DNA of 64,000 nucleotides from NCBI GenBank assembly GCA_021847605.1, contig JAJZQN010000001.1, positions 124,001 through 188,000 of the forward strand, given 5' to 3'. Position numbers and translations under genes: made by a program. Below the pieces are notes generated by a model. The model had not been told where the DNA came from. It ran no database searches and saw nothing but the letters and a program-made list of their open reading frames with translations. Of this stretch, positions 35,255-44,062 are shown piece after piece (position 1 is the stretch's first letter; each line of letters starts with the position of its first letter). Source of the DNA: Pseudomonadota bacterium. Its GTDB lineage: Bacteria; Pseudomonadota; Alphaproteobacteria; Sphingomonadales; Sphingomonadaceae.

Positions 35255-36154
35255 ATGACCGGCACCCATATCATCGGCGATTGGGGCACCAGCCGCCTGC
35301 GCCTGTTTCGCATATCGGATGGTCATATTGTTGCCCGCCGCGACGGGCCGGGCATCGGTAAGGTTGGACAGGGGGCAGAACAGGCTCTGGCTGAAACCAT
35401 CGCGCCGTTGATGGCTGATGGCGCACCCGATGAGATCGCCTTGTGCGGCATGATCGGCGCCCGCGACATATGGGTGGAGGCGCCCTATGCCGATTGCCCG
35501 GCCACTATGGATGACTGGCGCGCGGCGGCTGTGCGGTTCGACTGGCGCGGCGTGCCGCTGTCCATCATGGCGGGGCTGGCCTGTGTCGGGTCAGACCGGA
35601 TCGCGGACGTCATGCGGGATGAGGAAACGCAGATATTCGGCGCATTCCGCCTTCATCCGCAACTGGGGCAGGGGCGTCGCCTGATCGTCCTGCCCGGCAC
35701 GCATAATAAATGGGTGCTGGTGGAGGATGGACGCATCCTGTCCTTCCGCACCATGCCGACCGGCGAGTTGTTTGCCCTGTTGCGCGATCAGTCGGTGCTG
35801 GGGCCAAAGGATATGAGCGGCGACGCCGTGCAGCAGCAGGCCGGTTTTACAGAGGGGCTGGCGCGGGCCGGGGACGGCCGTCTGCTCGCTTCGCTCTTTG
35901 CGGCGCGATCGATGCGGTTGCGGGCAGGGCGCTCGTCCGACTGGGCGGCGGGCTATCTGTCCGGCCTGCTGATCGGCTGCGAAGTGCGGGAGGCCATGGC
36001 GCTTCTGCCCGCCGAGCAGGATGTGACGCTGATCGGTGACGGCCGACTGTCGGACCTTTATGGGCAGGCGCTTGGTGCCATGGGCGTGGTGAGCCGACGC
36101 CTCGATGGCGAAGTCTGCGCGCTCGCCGGGCTTGGATTTGTGGAGACGGAATAA
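35255..36154 (+). CDS. dgoK: 2-dehydro-3-deoxygalactonokinase
   Basis: A 299-residue DgoK-family kinase with the actin-like phosphate motif GDWGTSRLRLFRI at the N-terminus, the family segments CGMIGARDIWVEAPYADCPA and VLPGTHNKWVLVEDGRI (phosphoryl-transfer region). It phosphorylates 2-keto-3-deoxygalactonate with ATP. It is followed two bases later by dgoA, and the divergent operon encodes the dehydrogenase and dehydratase that would make its substrate. Confidence 0.93.
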   Translation: MTGTHIIGDWGTSRLRLFRISDGHIVARRDGPGIGKVGQGAEQALAETIAPLMADGAPDEIALCGMIGARDIWVEAPYADCPATMDDWRAAAVRFDWRGVPLSIMAGLACVGSDRIADVMRDEETQIFGAFRLHPQLGQGRRLIVLPGTHNKWVLVEDGRILSFRTMPTGELFALLRDQSVLGPKDMSGDAVQQQAGFTEGLARAGDGRLLASLFAARSMRLRAGRSSDWAAGYLSGLLIGCEVREAMALLPAEQDVTLIGDGRLSDLYGQALGAMGVVSRRLDGEVCALAGLGFVETE

Positions 36155-36156
36155 TC

Positions 36157-36789
36157 ATGACCATCGACGATCTTCTGGCCGATGGCGCGCCGCCCATTGC
36201 CGCGATCCTGCGCGGCATTCGCCCCGACGAGGCGGTCGACATCGCCGCCGCTCTGGTCGATGCGGGGCTGCGCATATTGGAAGTGCCGTTCAATTCGCCC
36301 GATCCGCTGGTCAGTATTGCGGCCATGCAGGCGGCATTTGGCGATCGCGCGATCATCGGCGGCGGCACGGTGTTGAGCGTCGAGGCGGTGGAGGCGCTGC
36401 ATGGCGCGGGCGGGCGCATCATGGTGACGCCCAATACCGACACCGCCGTCATCGCACGGGGCGCGGAACTCGGGCTTGAACTATTGCCCGGCTTCATGAC
36501 GCCCAGCGAAGCCTTTGCTGCCATCGGCGCGGGTGCGCGGCGGATCAAGCTGTTCCCGGCCGCCCGGCTCGGTGCATCCTATGTGAAGGCGATCAGGGAT
36601 GTGCTGCCGCGTGACGTTGGCGTGTGGGCGGTGGGGGGCACGGGCGCCGACACGATCGGCGAATGGCTGGCGGGCGGATGCGAAGGCATCGGCGTGGGCG
36701 GTGCGCTTTATCGTCCGGGTGACGATGCAAAGATCGTGGGCCAACGTGGCGCGGAACTGGTCGCTGCATGGAAGGCGGCGAAGGGCTAA
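36157..36789 (+). CDS. dgoA: 2-dehydro-3-deoxy-6-phosphogalactonate aldolase
   Basis: A 210-residue KDPG/KDPGal-type class I aldolase. PIAAILRGIRPDEAVDIAAA and LEVPFNSPDPL hold the conserved Arg and Glu, and RIKLFPAARLGASYVKAI contains the Schiff-base lysine in the IKLFPA motif. It splits the phosphorylated keto-acid to pyruvate and glyceraldehyde-3-phosphate. It starts two bases after the dgoK stop, so the two are co-transcribed. Confidence 0.93.
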   Translation: MTIDDLLADGAPPIAAILRGIRPDEAVDIAAALVDAGLRILEVPFNSPDPLVSIAAMQAAFGDRAIIGGGTVLSVEAVEALHGAGGRIMVTPNTDTAVIARGAELGLELLPGFMTPSEAFAAIGAGARRIKLFPAARLGASYVKAIRDVLPRDVGVWAVGGTGADTIGEWLAGGCEGIGVGGALYRPGDDAKIVGQRGAELVAAWKAAKG

Positions 36790-36954
36790 GGTGTCTTTTT
36801 ATCCGGCCTGTCCTACATGCAGGCGGCAGGGCATGATGGGCGTAACATTGTTTGCTTGGCTTTCCGATATATTCAAACACTGGTAATCTTATTTCAAAAT
36901 TGCCGGGAAATATGGGAAGCTAAGCGCTCTCGCTCCAACATCGGATCGCGGCGA

Positions 36955-38997
36955 TCAGGCCGCTTCGGTCGCCCGGTCCAGCATCTCGCGAACCCGCGCC
37001 GCCAATGCGCCATAGCTGAAGGGTTTTGTCAGCAACTCGACCCCTTCGTCCAGTCGGCCATGGTGGACGATGGCATTGCGGGCATAGCCGGTGGTGAACA
37101 GCACCCGCAGGTCCGGTTGCATCGCCTGCGCCTCCCGCGCCAGATCGGCGCCGGTCATCCCACCGGGCAGGATGACATCGGTAAAGAGCAGGTCGACCGG
37201 CGCATCACTGGCCTCCAATTGCTCCAGCGCCTGTCGCGCATTGCCGGCGGCAATCACGCGATAGCCCAGCTCGCTCAGCACCTCGACCGAAAAGGCGCGG
37301 ACATTCTCGTCATCCTCGCACAGCAGGATGGTTTCGCTGCCCCCCGCGACGGGGAGCTGTTCGCTGTCTTCGGTCATGTCGGGGATGGGCAGAGCGCCGG
37401 CATGACGGGGCAGATAGAGTTTGACGCACGTCCCCATTCCCCGTTCGGAATAGACGCGCATATAACCGCCCGATTGCTTGATGAAGCCATAGACCATCGA
37501 CAGGCCAAGGCCGGTGCCGCGTCCCACTTCCTTCGTGGTGAAAAAGGGGTCGATTGCCTGCGCCAGCGTCGCTTCATCCATGCCATCGCCCGTATCGGTC
37601 ATGCCGATCATGACATAATGACCCGGCTTGATATCGCCTTCATGCCGGGCGAGGCGAGCGTCCACATCGACATTGGCGACTTCCATGGTCAACCGTCCGC
37701 CATTTGGCATGGCATCGCGTGCATTGACCGCCAGATTCAACAGCGCATTTTCCATCTGGTTGACGTCAATGGCGATCGGCCAGGCATCGCATGCGCCGAC
37801 CGTTGTAATCTCGATGGCTTCATTCAGCGTCCGCTGAAGCAGGCCCGACATGCTCTCGATCAATTGATTGGGGTCGATCGGGCGGGGGGCCAGCGGTTGG
37901 CGGCGGGAAAAGGCCAGCAGGCGCTGCGTCAGCGTCGCGGCCCGGTTCGCCCCGGCCGCCGCATTGGTCGCCATGCGGCGCAGCTTCGCTTCTTCGGGCG
38001 GCAGGCTGCGCAGCATCAAATCCAGATTGCCGGTCACGATCTGAAGCAGATTGTTAAAGTCATGGGCGATGCCGCCGGTCAACTGGCCCAGCGTCTCCAT
38101 CTTCTGCGCCTGCCTCAACGCGGCCTCCGTATCGGCCAGCATCTGTGCGTCGGTCCGTTGCTGCGTCACGTCACGCGCCACGCAGTAGATCAGGTGCCCC
38201 TCCGGAACGGCGGTCCAGCTAAAGGTGCGATAATGGCCGTCCTTGGTGCGGAACCGGTTTTCGAAGCGCAGCACGGTTTCGCCATCCGCCAGATCGGCTA
38301 CCCGTTCACGGGTCTTGGAAATATCGTCAGGATGTTCCATCCATTGCGATGTGCGGCCTACCAGTTCCGCTTCGCTCCATCCCAATATTTCGGTCCAGGC
38401 GGGGCTGACTGACAGCCATGTGCCGTTGGTGTCGGCGATCAGAAACGGATCGCGCGCCAGCGCCCACAGGCGGTTGCGGTCGGCCATCATCGCCCGCTCC
38501 GCCAGCACGCGCTGCGTCGTTTCGCTGACGATGCACAGCACACCGCCGATGCTGCCGTCCGCCTCGAACACCGGGGAATAGGATATGTCGAAAAATACTT
38601 CCTCGCCGCGCCCGCCATCACGCTCGATATAGAAAGGGCGATCCCTGGCGTGCAGCGTCTCGCCGGTATCCAGCACCGATTGCAGCAGCGGTCCCAGATC
38701 GTCCCATAATTCCGCCCACCCTTCGCGGGCGGGACGCCCCAGCACATGGGGGTGTTTGTCGCCGATGGTCGGCGCATAGGCCTCATTATAAAGGGCGCTG
38801 AAATCCGGTCCCCAGAACAGCACGATCTCCGCTCTGGCCGACAGCATCAGGCGTACGGTGGAAATCAGGCTGGGCGACCAGCTCTCGACCGGGCCTAGCG
38901 GCGAGCGCGCATCCAGTGCCGCCGTCAGGACGCCCAATGGTCCCTGTGCGGCGATCATCGCGCTGATGCTGTTCGTCCTCGACATTGTGGTCGCCAC
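36955..38997 (-). CDS. PAS-containing hybrid histidine kinase
   Basis: A protein of about 680 residues. The N-terminal 120 residues contain a PAS-like segment (LFWGPDFSALYNEAYAPTIG), followed by a second PAS domain (ARDPFLIADTNGTWLSVSPA), a dimerisation/His box LGQLTGGIAHDFNNLLQIVT, an ATPase domain (NLAVNARDAMPNGG, GTGLGLSMVYGF) and a C-terminal receiver domain (LFTDVILPGGMTG). No membrane helices, so it senses a cytoplasmic signal. GTG 38997 has GGGAGG six bases upstream; ATG 39003 touches the motif and ATG 38985 is farther. No partner regulator is adjacent. Confidence 0.88.
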   Translation of the reverse strand: MATTMSRTNSISAMIAAQGPLGVLTAALDARSPLGPVESWSPSLISTVRLMLSARAEIVLFWGPDFSALYNEAYAPTIGDKHPHVLGRPAREGWAELWDDLGPLLQSVLDTGETLHARDRPFYIERDGGRGEEVFFDISYSPVFEADGSIGGVLCIVSETTQRVLAERAMMADRNRLWALARDPFLIADTNGTWLSVSPAWTEILGWSEAELVGRTSQWMEHPDDISKTRERVADLADGETVLRFENRFRTKDGHYRTFSWTAVPEGHLIYCVARDVTQQRTDAQMLADTEAALRQAQKMETLGQLTGGIAHDFNNLLQIVTGNLDLMLRSLPPEEAKLRRMATNAAAGANRAATLTQRLLAFSRRQPLAPRPIDPNQLIESMSGLLQRTLNEAIEITTVGACDAWPIAIDVNQMENALLNLAVNARDAMPNGGRLTMEVANVDVDARLARHEGDIKPGHYVMIGMTDTGDGMDEATLAQAIDPFFTTKEVGRGTGLGLSMVYGFIKQSGGYMRVYSERGMGTCVKLYLPRHAGALPIPDMTEDSEQLPVAGGSETILLCEDDENVRAFSVEVLSELGYRVIAAGNARQALEQLEASDAPVDLLFTDVILPGGMTGADLAREAQAMQPDLRVLFTTGYARNAIVHHGRLDEGVELLTKPFSYGALAARVREMLDRATEAA

Positions 38998-39124
38998 GTA
39001 CATCCTCCCGGTTCGCAAACTACGCGCGCGGTGGCTTTTGTATCCGCCCCATGCTGGTCCTATGTCCTTTTGTCCAACCTGTCTTTCTCTTGAAACATGG
39101 TCGGCATGGGCGCATGGACCGCGC

Positions 39125-40177
39125 ATGACAGCCCCCACCGCCAGCGCTTTTTCCGCCGCCGCCTATCGTCCCATTGCTATCGCCCGATGGTTGCTGGCCG
39201 TGGCGGCGCTCGTCTTCCTGATGGTGGTGGTCGGCGGCATTACGCGCCTTACCGAATCCGGTCTGTCGATTACACAATGGAAGCCGATCACCGGCGCCAT
39301 TCCCCCACTGACCCATGACCAGTGGATGGAGGCCTTCCGCCTCTATCAGCAGATTCCGGAATATAAGCAGATCAACAGCGCGCGGGGCATGACGCTGGGT
39401 GATTTTCAGTTCATCTTCTTCTGGGAATGGCTGCATCGCCTGATCGGGCGCCTGATCGGCGTCGCCTTCGCTCTCCCCCTGATATGGTTCGCAGTCCGCC
39501 GGGCTATCCCGCGCGGCTATGGCTGGCGGCTGGTCGCGCTGCTGGCGCTGGGCGGGTTACAGGGCGCGATCGGCTGGTGGATGGTGTCGTCAGGCCTTTC
39601 TGTGCGAACAGACGTCAGCCATTATCGGCTGGCCGTGCATCTGCTCACCGCCCTGTTCATCATGGGGGGGCTGATCTGGACCGCGCTGGACCTGTTCGCG
39701 CTGGCGCGTTCGCCCTCGGCTGCTCCCGCAAAGCTGAAGCCTCTGGCTTTGGGGGCGATGCTGGTCCTGCTGCTCCAGTTGATGTTCGGCGCTTTCACCG
39801 CCGGTCTGGATGCGGGCTATGTCTCCAATACATGGCCGCTGATGAACGACCATCTGGTGCCGGAGGGGATTAGCTGGATGGGTTCGCTCTGGGCGACCGT
39901 GTCGTCCGACCCCTATCTGGTTCACTTCATCCATCGCTGGTGGGCTTGGGTCGCAGCTTTCGCATTGTTCACGCTGGCGCGCCGGGCAAAGCGATCCGGG
40001 GCGCGGGGCGCTTCCATCGCCATCAATGCGGCGCTCGGCACGCAAATCCTGCTGGGCATAGCTACGGTGATCAGCGGCATCGCCCTTCCGCTTGCCGTGC
40101 TGCATCAGGCTGTCGGTGCGCTGGTTGTGGCGGCCACGACATGGGGGGCGTACAGCATCGGAGTGCGGCGGGCATGA
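39125..40177 (+). CDS. ctaA: Heme A synthase (CtaA/COX15 type)
   Basis: A 350-residue inner-membrane protein with about eight helices. It converts haem O to haem A for aa3 oxidase. The conserved histidines are visible in FFWEWLHRLIGRLIGV, HYRLAVHLLTALFI, VHFIHRWWAW and LAVLHQAVGAL, and GGITRLTESGLSITQWKPIT is the family N-terminal motif. Upstream in-frame codons to 38858 overlap the divergent kinase and lack similarity. It fits with the aa3-oxidase subunit IV gene elsewhere in the window. It overlaps the next gene by four bases. Confidence 0.95.
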   Translation: MTAPTASAFSAAAYRPIAIARWLLAVAALVFLMVVVGGITRLTESGLSITQWKPITGAIPPLTHDQWMEAFRLYQQIPEYKQINSARGMTLGDFQFIFFWEWLHRLIGRLIGVAFALPLIWFAVRRAIPRGYGWRLVALLALGGLQGAIGWWMVSSGLSVRTDVSHYRLAVHLLTALFIMGGLIWTALDLFALARSPSAAPAKLKPLALGAMLVLLLQLMFGAFTAGLDAGYVSNTWPLMNDHLVPEGISWMGSLWATVSSDPYLVHFIHRWWAWVAAFALFTLARRAKRSGARGASIAINAALGTQILLGIATVISGIALPLAVLHQAVGALVVAATTWGAYSIGVRRA

Positions 40178-40968
40178 ACAAGGGCAAGATGCTGACCGGC
40201 ATGGCCATGATGGCCAGTGCTTCGGCTGCAACGGCTGGCACGATCGCTGTACCCTTCGCGCCGCCGGTCGGACGGACGCTCAGCTACCGGATTGAGCAGC
40301 ATCGCCCGGTAGAAGGTAAGGTCAGCGAATTTACCGCGACGCGCGATCTGCGCTTCGACCGGGATGGCGAGGGTTATGCCCTGACCGTGACGTTGCGCGC
40401 GATCGACACCAACGCGCCGCCTTCCGGTGCGGAGCCTTATCGCGCCGCGCTGGAGCCGCTCGTCGGCATCGCGATCCGCTTCCGCCTTGACGCAAAGGGT
40501 CAGTTTATCGGCGTGGACGATATGGATGGCGTCTGGGCAAAGGTTCAGGCGGGCGTCGATGCCATCGCATCCGGTGCCCAGGGCGATCGCCAGCGCGCCG
40601 CAAAAAATATCCAGACGCTCTTCACCAGCCTCTCGCCGGAGGGGCGTCTGTCCCTGTTGTCCGGCGAGGTGCGTCCGCTATTCCTGTTTGTAGCCAGCGA
40701 TGTGGAGGATGGTGCGGGGCGTGGATTGCGCACTGTTGCGGGATCGCCGCTGACCCGGCCGGTGCCGGTGGAAGGTGTGCTGAAGCTGACGGCGCAGGAT
40801 GGCGACGGATTGAAACTGGAGGAAAATCTGTCGGGGCAGGGGGTGCAGGTGGCCATCCGCTATACGCTGTCGCGCGTGACGGGCTTGGTCGAAAGTCAGG
40901 AACGCAGCCTGATTGCCGGTGGGCAGATATTGGTGGAAAGCCGGAGCCTGAAATCGGCGGGAAGTTAA
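40174..40968 (+). CDS. Exported protein of unknown function coupled to ctaA
   Basis: A 264-residue protein with a signal peptide (MNKGKMLTGMAMMASASAAT, cleavage near ATA-GT). The mature part is mostly beta-rich, with alternating polar strands (LSYRIEQHRPVEGKVSEFTA; YALTVTLRAID), and no cofactor or metal motif. The start overlaps the ctaA stop (ATGA), so it is translationally coupled to heme A synthase. No family was recognised; a periplasmic or outer-membrane-associated binding protein is possible. A role in oxidase biogenesis is only suggested by position. Confidence 0.75.
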   Translation: MNKGKMLTGMAMMASASAATAGTIAVPFAPPVGRTLSYRIEQHRPVEGKVSEFTATRDLRFDRDGEGYALTVTLRAIDTNAPPSGAEPYRAALEPLVGIAIRFRLDAKGQFIGVDDMDGVWAKVQAGVDAIASGAQGDRQRAAKNIQTLFTSLSPEGRLSLLSGEVRPLFLFVASDVEDGAGRGLRTVAGSPLTRPVPVEGVLKLTAQDGDGLKLEENLSGQGVQVAIRYTLSRVTGLVESQERSLIAGGQILVESRSLKSAGS

Positions 40969-40988
40969 ACGGGTATTATTTTACCCGT
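40969..40988 (+). terminator. Short hairpin after the ctaA-linked gene
   Basis: ACGGGTA (40969-40975) pairs with TACCCGT (40982-40988) across a six-base AT loop, directly after the stop. No T run follows, so termination is uncertain. Confidence 0.4.
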
Positions 40989-41008
40989 CGTGAAACGCCC
41001 CGAATCTC

Positions 41009-41071
41009 TTGACTTCGCGCCCTGCTACCGTCATTAGCGCCCCACTTCCGGGTGTCGGCAACGGCGCCCGG
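41009..41071 (+). promoter_or_regulatory. rplM promoter and leader hairpin
   Basis: TTGACT (41009-41014) with CATTAG (41032-41037) at 17-base spacing is a plausible sigma-70 promoter. Downstream, CCGGGTG (41048-41054) pairs with CGCCCGG (41065-41071), including one G-T pair, followed by a T-rich run before the rplM Shine-Dalgarno (CTGGAG). L13 represses its own operon through the leader in E. coli, so this hairpin may serve such feedback; that is inference. Confidence 0.4.
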
Positions 41072-41101
41072 TTTCATTTTTCATTCTGGAGTATTGGCAC
41101 C

Positions 41102-41581
41102 ATGAAGGCGCTGATGAAGACCACCAAGCCGGCAACCCCGGCAACGGTCGAAAAGAAGTGGATCCTGATCGACGCCGAAGGGCTGGTCGTGGGCCGTCTC
41201 GCATCGACCGTCGCGAATATCCTGCGCGGCAAGCACAAGACCAGCTTCACGCCCCACGTTGATTGCGGTGACAATGTCATCATCATCAACGCTGGCAAGG
41301 TGAAGTTCACCGGTCGCAAGCTGACCGACAAGGTGTACTACAAGCACACCGGTTATGCCGGCGGCATCAAGGAAACCACGCCCGCCAAGATTCTGGAAGG
41401 CCGTTTCCCCGAGCGCGTCCTGGAAAAGGCCGTTGAGCGTATGATCCCCCGTGGTCCGCTGGGCCGTCAGCAGATGCGCAACCTGCGCATCTTCGCTGGT
41501 GCCGAACACGCCCATGAAGCCCAGAACCCCGAAGTGCTCGATTTCGCGTCGCGCAACCGTAAGAACAAGGTGGGTGCATAA
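41102..41581 (+). CDS. rplM: 50S ribosomal protein L13
   Basis: A 159-residue protein with the family pattern: [55 protein letters not shown] and [20 protein letters not shown]. It binds 23S rRNA early in large-subunit assembly. A TTGGCACC spacer follows CTGGAG before the ATG; upstream in-frame codons lie in the leader. The stop overlaps the rpsI start by one base, as usual for this pair. Confidence 0.98.
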   Translation: MKALMKTTKPATPATVEKKWILIDAEGLVVGRLASTVANILRGKHKTSFTPHVDCGDNVIIINAGKVKFTGRKLTDKVYYKHTGYAGGIKETTPAKILEGRFPERVLEKAVERMIPRGPLGRQQMRNLRIFAGAEHAHEAQNPEVLDFASRNRKNKVGA

Positions 41582-42123
41582 TGTCCGATAACCGCCAGTC
41601 TCTGTCCGACCTCGCGTCGATCGCCGCTGAAGCTGCTGCCGCTCCGGCCGCTGCTGCTCCGGTTTCGGACGTCGTTGACGCACCCGTCGCTCCGGTTCAG
41701 CCTTCGGCTCCGCTGCGTGCGCAGGAAATCGACGGCCTCGGCCGCGCCTACGCCACCGGCCGTCGTAAGGACGCCGTTGCCCGCGTCTGGGTGAAGCCCG
41801 GCACCGGCAAGATCACGGTCAATGGCCGCGATCAGGAAATCTATTTCGCTCGTCCGACCCTGCGTTTGGTGATCAACCAGCCGTTCGGCGTGACCGAGCG
41901 TGAAGGTCAGTATGACGTGATCGCTACCGTCAAGGGCGGTGGTCTGTCGGGTCAGGCCGGCGCCGTGAAGCACGGCATCGCCCAGGCTCTGTCGAAGTAC
42001 GAACCTGCGCTGCGCAGCGCGGTCAAGGCCGAAGGCTTCCTGACCCGCGACAGCCGTACCGTTGAACGTAAGAAGTACGGTAAGGCCAAGGCCCGCCGCA
42101 GCTTCCAGTTCTCGAAGCGCTAA
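41581..42123 (+). CDS. rpsI: 30S ribosomal protein S9
   Basis: A 180-residue S9. The core (about residues 52-180) has [20 protein letters not shown], the [18 protein letters not shown] segment and the basic tail [17 protein letters not shown] that reaches the P-site tRNA. The first 50 residues are an Ala/Pro-rich extension absent from E. coli S9 but common in sphingomonads and relatives. It is co-transcribed with rplM and ends before a strong terminator. Confidence 0.97.
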   Translation: MSDNRQSLSDLASIAAEAAAAPAAAAPVSDVVDAPVAPVQPSAPLRAQEIDGLGRAYATGRRKDAVARVWVKPGTGKITVNGRDQEIYFARPTLRLVINQPFGVTEREGQYDVIATVKGGGLSGQAGAVKHGIAQALSKYEPALRSAVKAEGFLTRDSRTVERKKYGKAKARRSFQFSKR

Positions 42124-42165
42124 GAGCATATTGCAGCATCCGGGGCGAAAGCTCTGGACGCAAAG

Positions 42166-42196
42166 AAAAAGGCGCCCGTCACCGGGCGCCTTTTTT
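42166..42196. terminator. Intrinsic terminator after rplM-rpsI
   Basis: AAAAAGGCGCCCG (42166-42178), loop TCAC, then CGGGCGCCTTTTTT (42183-42196). The G/C stem with A and T tracts on both sides can stop transcription from both strands, serving rpsI and the convergent PQQ-dehydrogenase gene. Confidence 0.9.
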
Positions 42197-42206
42197 GCTA
42201 TTCGGA

Positions 42207-43337
42207 TCAGTTGATGGGCGTCAGCTTCAGCAGACGGCCCTGCGACTTGCCGCCATCCTCCAACAGCCATAATGCGCCATCCGGTCCCTGTTCCACCTCG
42301 CGGATGCGTTCGCCCATGTCCCACTGGTCGGCCTTTTCCGCCTTGTCGCCATTCAGCTTCACGCGGATCAGCGCCTTGCTCGATAGTCCGCCGATGAACA
42401 GCGATCCTTTCCACATTGGGAAAGCGGTGCCGGTATAGTAGAGAAGGCCGCCCGGTGAGATGGACGGATTCCACCAGACCTTCGGTGCCTCATATCCATC
42501 GCCCGCCTTGTGATCGGGAATGTCGCGGCCGTCATAATGGCTGCCGTTCGACGCATTGGGCCAGCCATAGTTGAGGCCCGGCTCGATGAGGTTGACCTCA
42601 TCGCCGCCCTGCGGCCCCATTTCCTGTTCCCACAAGCGTCCGTCCGCATCAAAGGCAATGCCCAGCAGGTTGCGATGACCGTATGACCAGATGGCAGGGT
42701 TGAAGCCTTTGGCGGCCAGCGGGTTGCCCGCCGCAGGTGTGCCGTCGCGGTTGAGGCGCAGCACCTTGCCCAAGGTCGATTTGGGGTCTTGCGCCGGATC
42801 GAATTTCTGCCGTTCGCCATTGGTGAAGAACAGATATTTACCATCGGGGGAAAAGGCGATCCGGCCCGAATAATGGCCATTTCCATCGACATAGGGGCTG
42901 GCGCGAAAAATAACCTGAACATTGTCCAGCTTGGTGTTTCCGTCGCTCGCCTGATTGAACACGCCCTTGGCGAGCGCCACGCCCTTCACCCCGTCGCGCG
43001 CTTCGGAAAAGCTGAAATAAACCGCCTTGTCCTTGGCGAAGGTCGGCGACAGCACGACGTCCATCAGGGCGCCCTGACCGGCGCTGTCCGATTGCGGAAT
43101 GCCGGCCACGGGAATCTTGGTGCCGTTCTTCGGATCGAAGAGAATCATCTCACCGGCTTTTTCGGTGACGAGCGCCCGTCCATCCGGCAGGAATGTCATC
43201 GCCCATGGGGAATCGAAATCGGCGATGACCGATGTCTTGAACGGTTTCTCTGCCGCGGCAGCATTTTGTCCGGTGGCGTTTTCTGCCGAGCAGGCGATGA
43301 GAATGAGGGGTAGGGCGACAAGCGACAGGTGGCGCAT
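42207..43337 (-). CDS. PQQ-dependent aldose sugar dehydrogenase-type lipoprotein
   Basis: A 376-residue protein with a lipoprotein signal (MRHLSLVALPLILIAC, lipobox Cys16) and a six-bladed beta-propeller of the soluble glucose dehydrogenase/YliI family. Typical pieces are SPWAMTFLPDGRALVTEKAG, GNGHYSGRIAFSPDGKYLFF, SYGHRNLLGIAFDADGRLWE and EMGPQGGDEVNLIEPGLNYG. Such enzymes oxidise aldoses at C1 in the periplasm using PQQ. No PQQ biosynthesis gene is in the window. The start has GGAGAG about four bases upstream; codons to 43394 are alternative. Confidence 0.88.
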   Translation of the reverse strand: MRHLSLVALPLILIACSAENATGQNAAAAEKPFKTSVIADFDSPWAMTFLPDGRALVTEKAGEMILFDPKNGTKIPVAGIPQSDSAGQGALMDVVLSPTFAKDKAVYFSFSEARDGVKGVALAKGVFNQASDGNTKLDNVQVIFRASPYVDGNGHYSGRIAFSPDGKYLFFTNGERQKFDPAQDPKSTLGKVLRLNRDGTPAAGNPLAAKGFNPAIWSYGHRNLLGIAFDADGRLWEQEMGPQGGDEVNLIEPGLNYGWPNASNGSHYDGRDIPDHKAGDGYEAPKVWWNPSISPGGLLYYTGTAFPMWKGSLFIGGLSSKALIRVKLNGDKAEKADQWDMGERIREVEQGPDGALWLLEDGGKSQGRLLKLTPIN

Positions 43338-43523
43338 CTTGCTCTCCAATGGGGCCGTCAGGCTGGGGAATATGCGCTGGGAATGCGCGGACACGAATGT
43401 TGTTGCAGATTATTCGCACGCCGCCTATATCGGCAATGCTTCCTTACATCGTTAAACATGTCGGGGTCGCAGGTGGAACGCCTGCGGCGGCGAAAGCGCA
43501 CATATGTCGTATCTGGAGATTGC

Positions 43524-44048
43524 ATGGCGGACATCGCCGAATTGACTGCATTGATCGAACCCGAGGTGAAGGCTCTGGGGTTCGACCTTGTGCGTATCAA
43601 GCTATTTGGTTCGGGCGATGAATATACGCTTCAGATCATGGCGGAAAATCCGGCAACCAAGCAGTTGGTGATCGAGGATTGCGCCGCCATTTCGCGCCGC
43701 CTGTCCGACGTGCTGGACGAGGTTGATCCGATCGAGGAGGCCTATCGCCTGGAAGTCAGTTCGCCAGGCATCGATCGCCCGCTCACCCGTCTTCATGACT
43801 TCATGGAATGGGCGGGGCATGAGGCGAAGATCGCCGCGACCGAACTGGTCGAGGGACGCAAGGCGTTTCGCGGCACGCTGAACGGTATCGAGGGGGATGA
43901 TATTCTCTTCACCGATGCAAAGGCGGGCGACGTATCCATTCCATTTTCGCTTGTCGGCGAGGCAAAGCTGTTGCTGACCGACCGGCTGATTTCTGCTACC
44001 ATGCCGCTCTCTTCCGATGGGGCGGATGAATTTGAAACCGAAGAATAA
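43524..44048 (+). CDS. rimP: Ribosome maturation factor RimP
   Basis: A 174-residue protein with the RimP N-terminal domain (EVKALGFDLVRIKLFGSGDE, LVIEDCAAISRRLSDVLDEV) and the YRLEVSSPGIDRPLTRLHDF motif before the SH3-like C-terminal domain. It is needed for 30S maturation. The frame extends upstream to 43329, but ATG 43524 has TGGAGAT nearby and matches the family. It opens the conserved rimP-nusA-ylxR-infB gene cluster. Confidence 0.95.
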   Translation: MADIAELTALIEPEVKALGFDLVRIKLFGSGDEYTLQIMAENPATKQLVIEDCAAISRRLSDVLDEVDPIEEAYRLEVSSPGIDRPLTRLHDFMEWAGHEAKIAATELVEGRKAFRGTLNGIEGDDILFTDAKAGDVSIPFSLVGEAKLLLTDRLISATMPLSSDGADEFETEE

Positions 44049-44062
44049 GGGTTCATAAAGTC

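Noticed and set aside
36790..36954. Possible small gene or RNA after dgoA
   Set aside because: The 165 bases hold no ORF with a start and ribosome site and only a weak GCCTG/CAGGC pairing; nothing could be supported.
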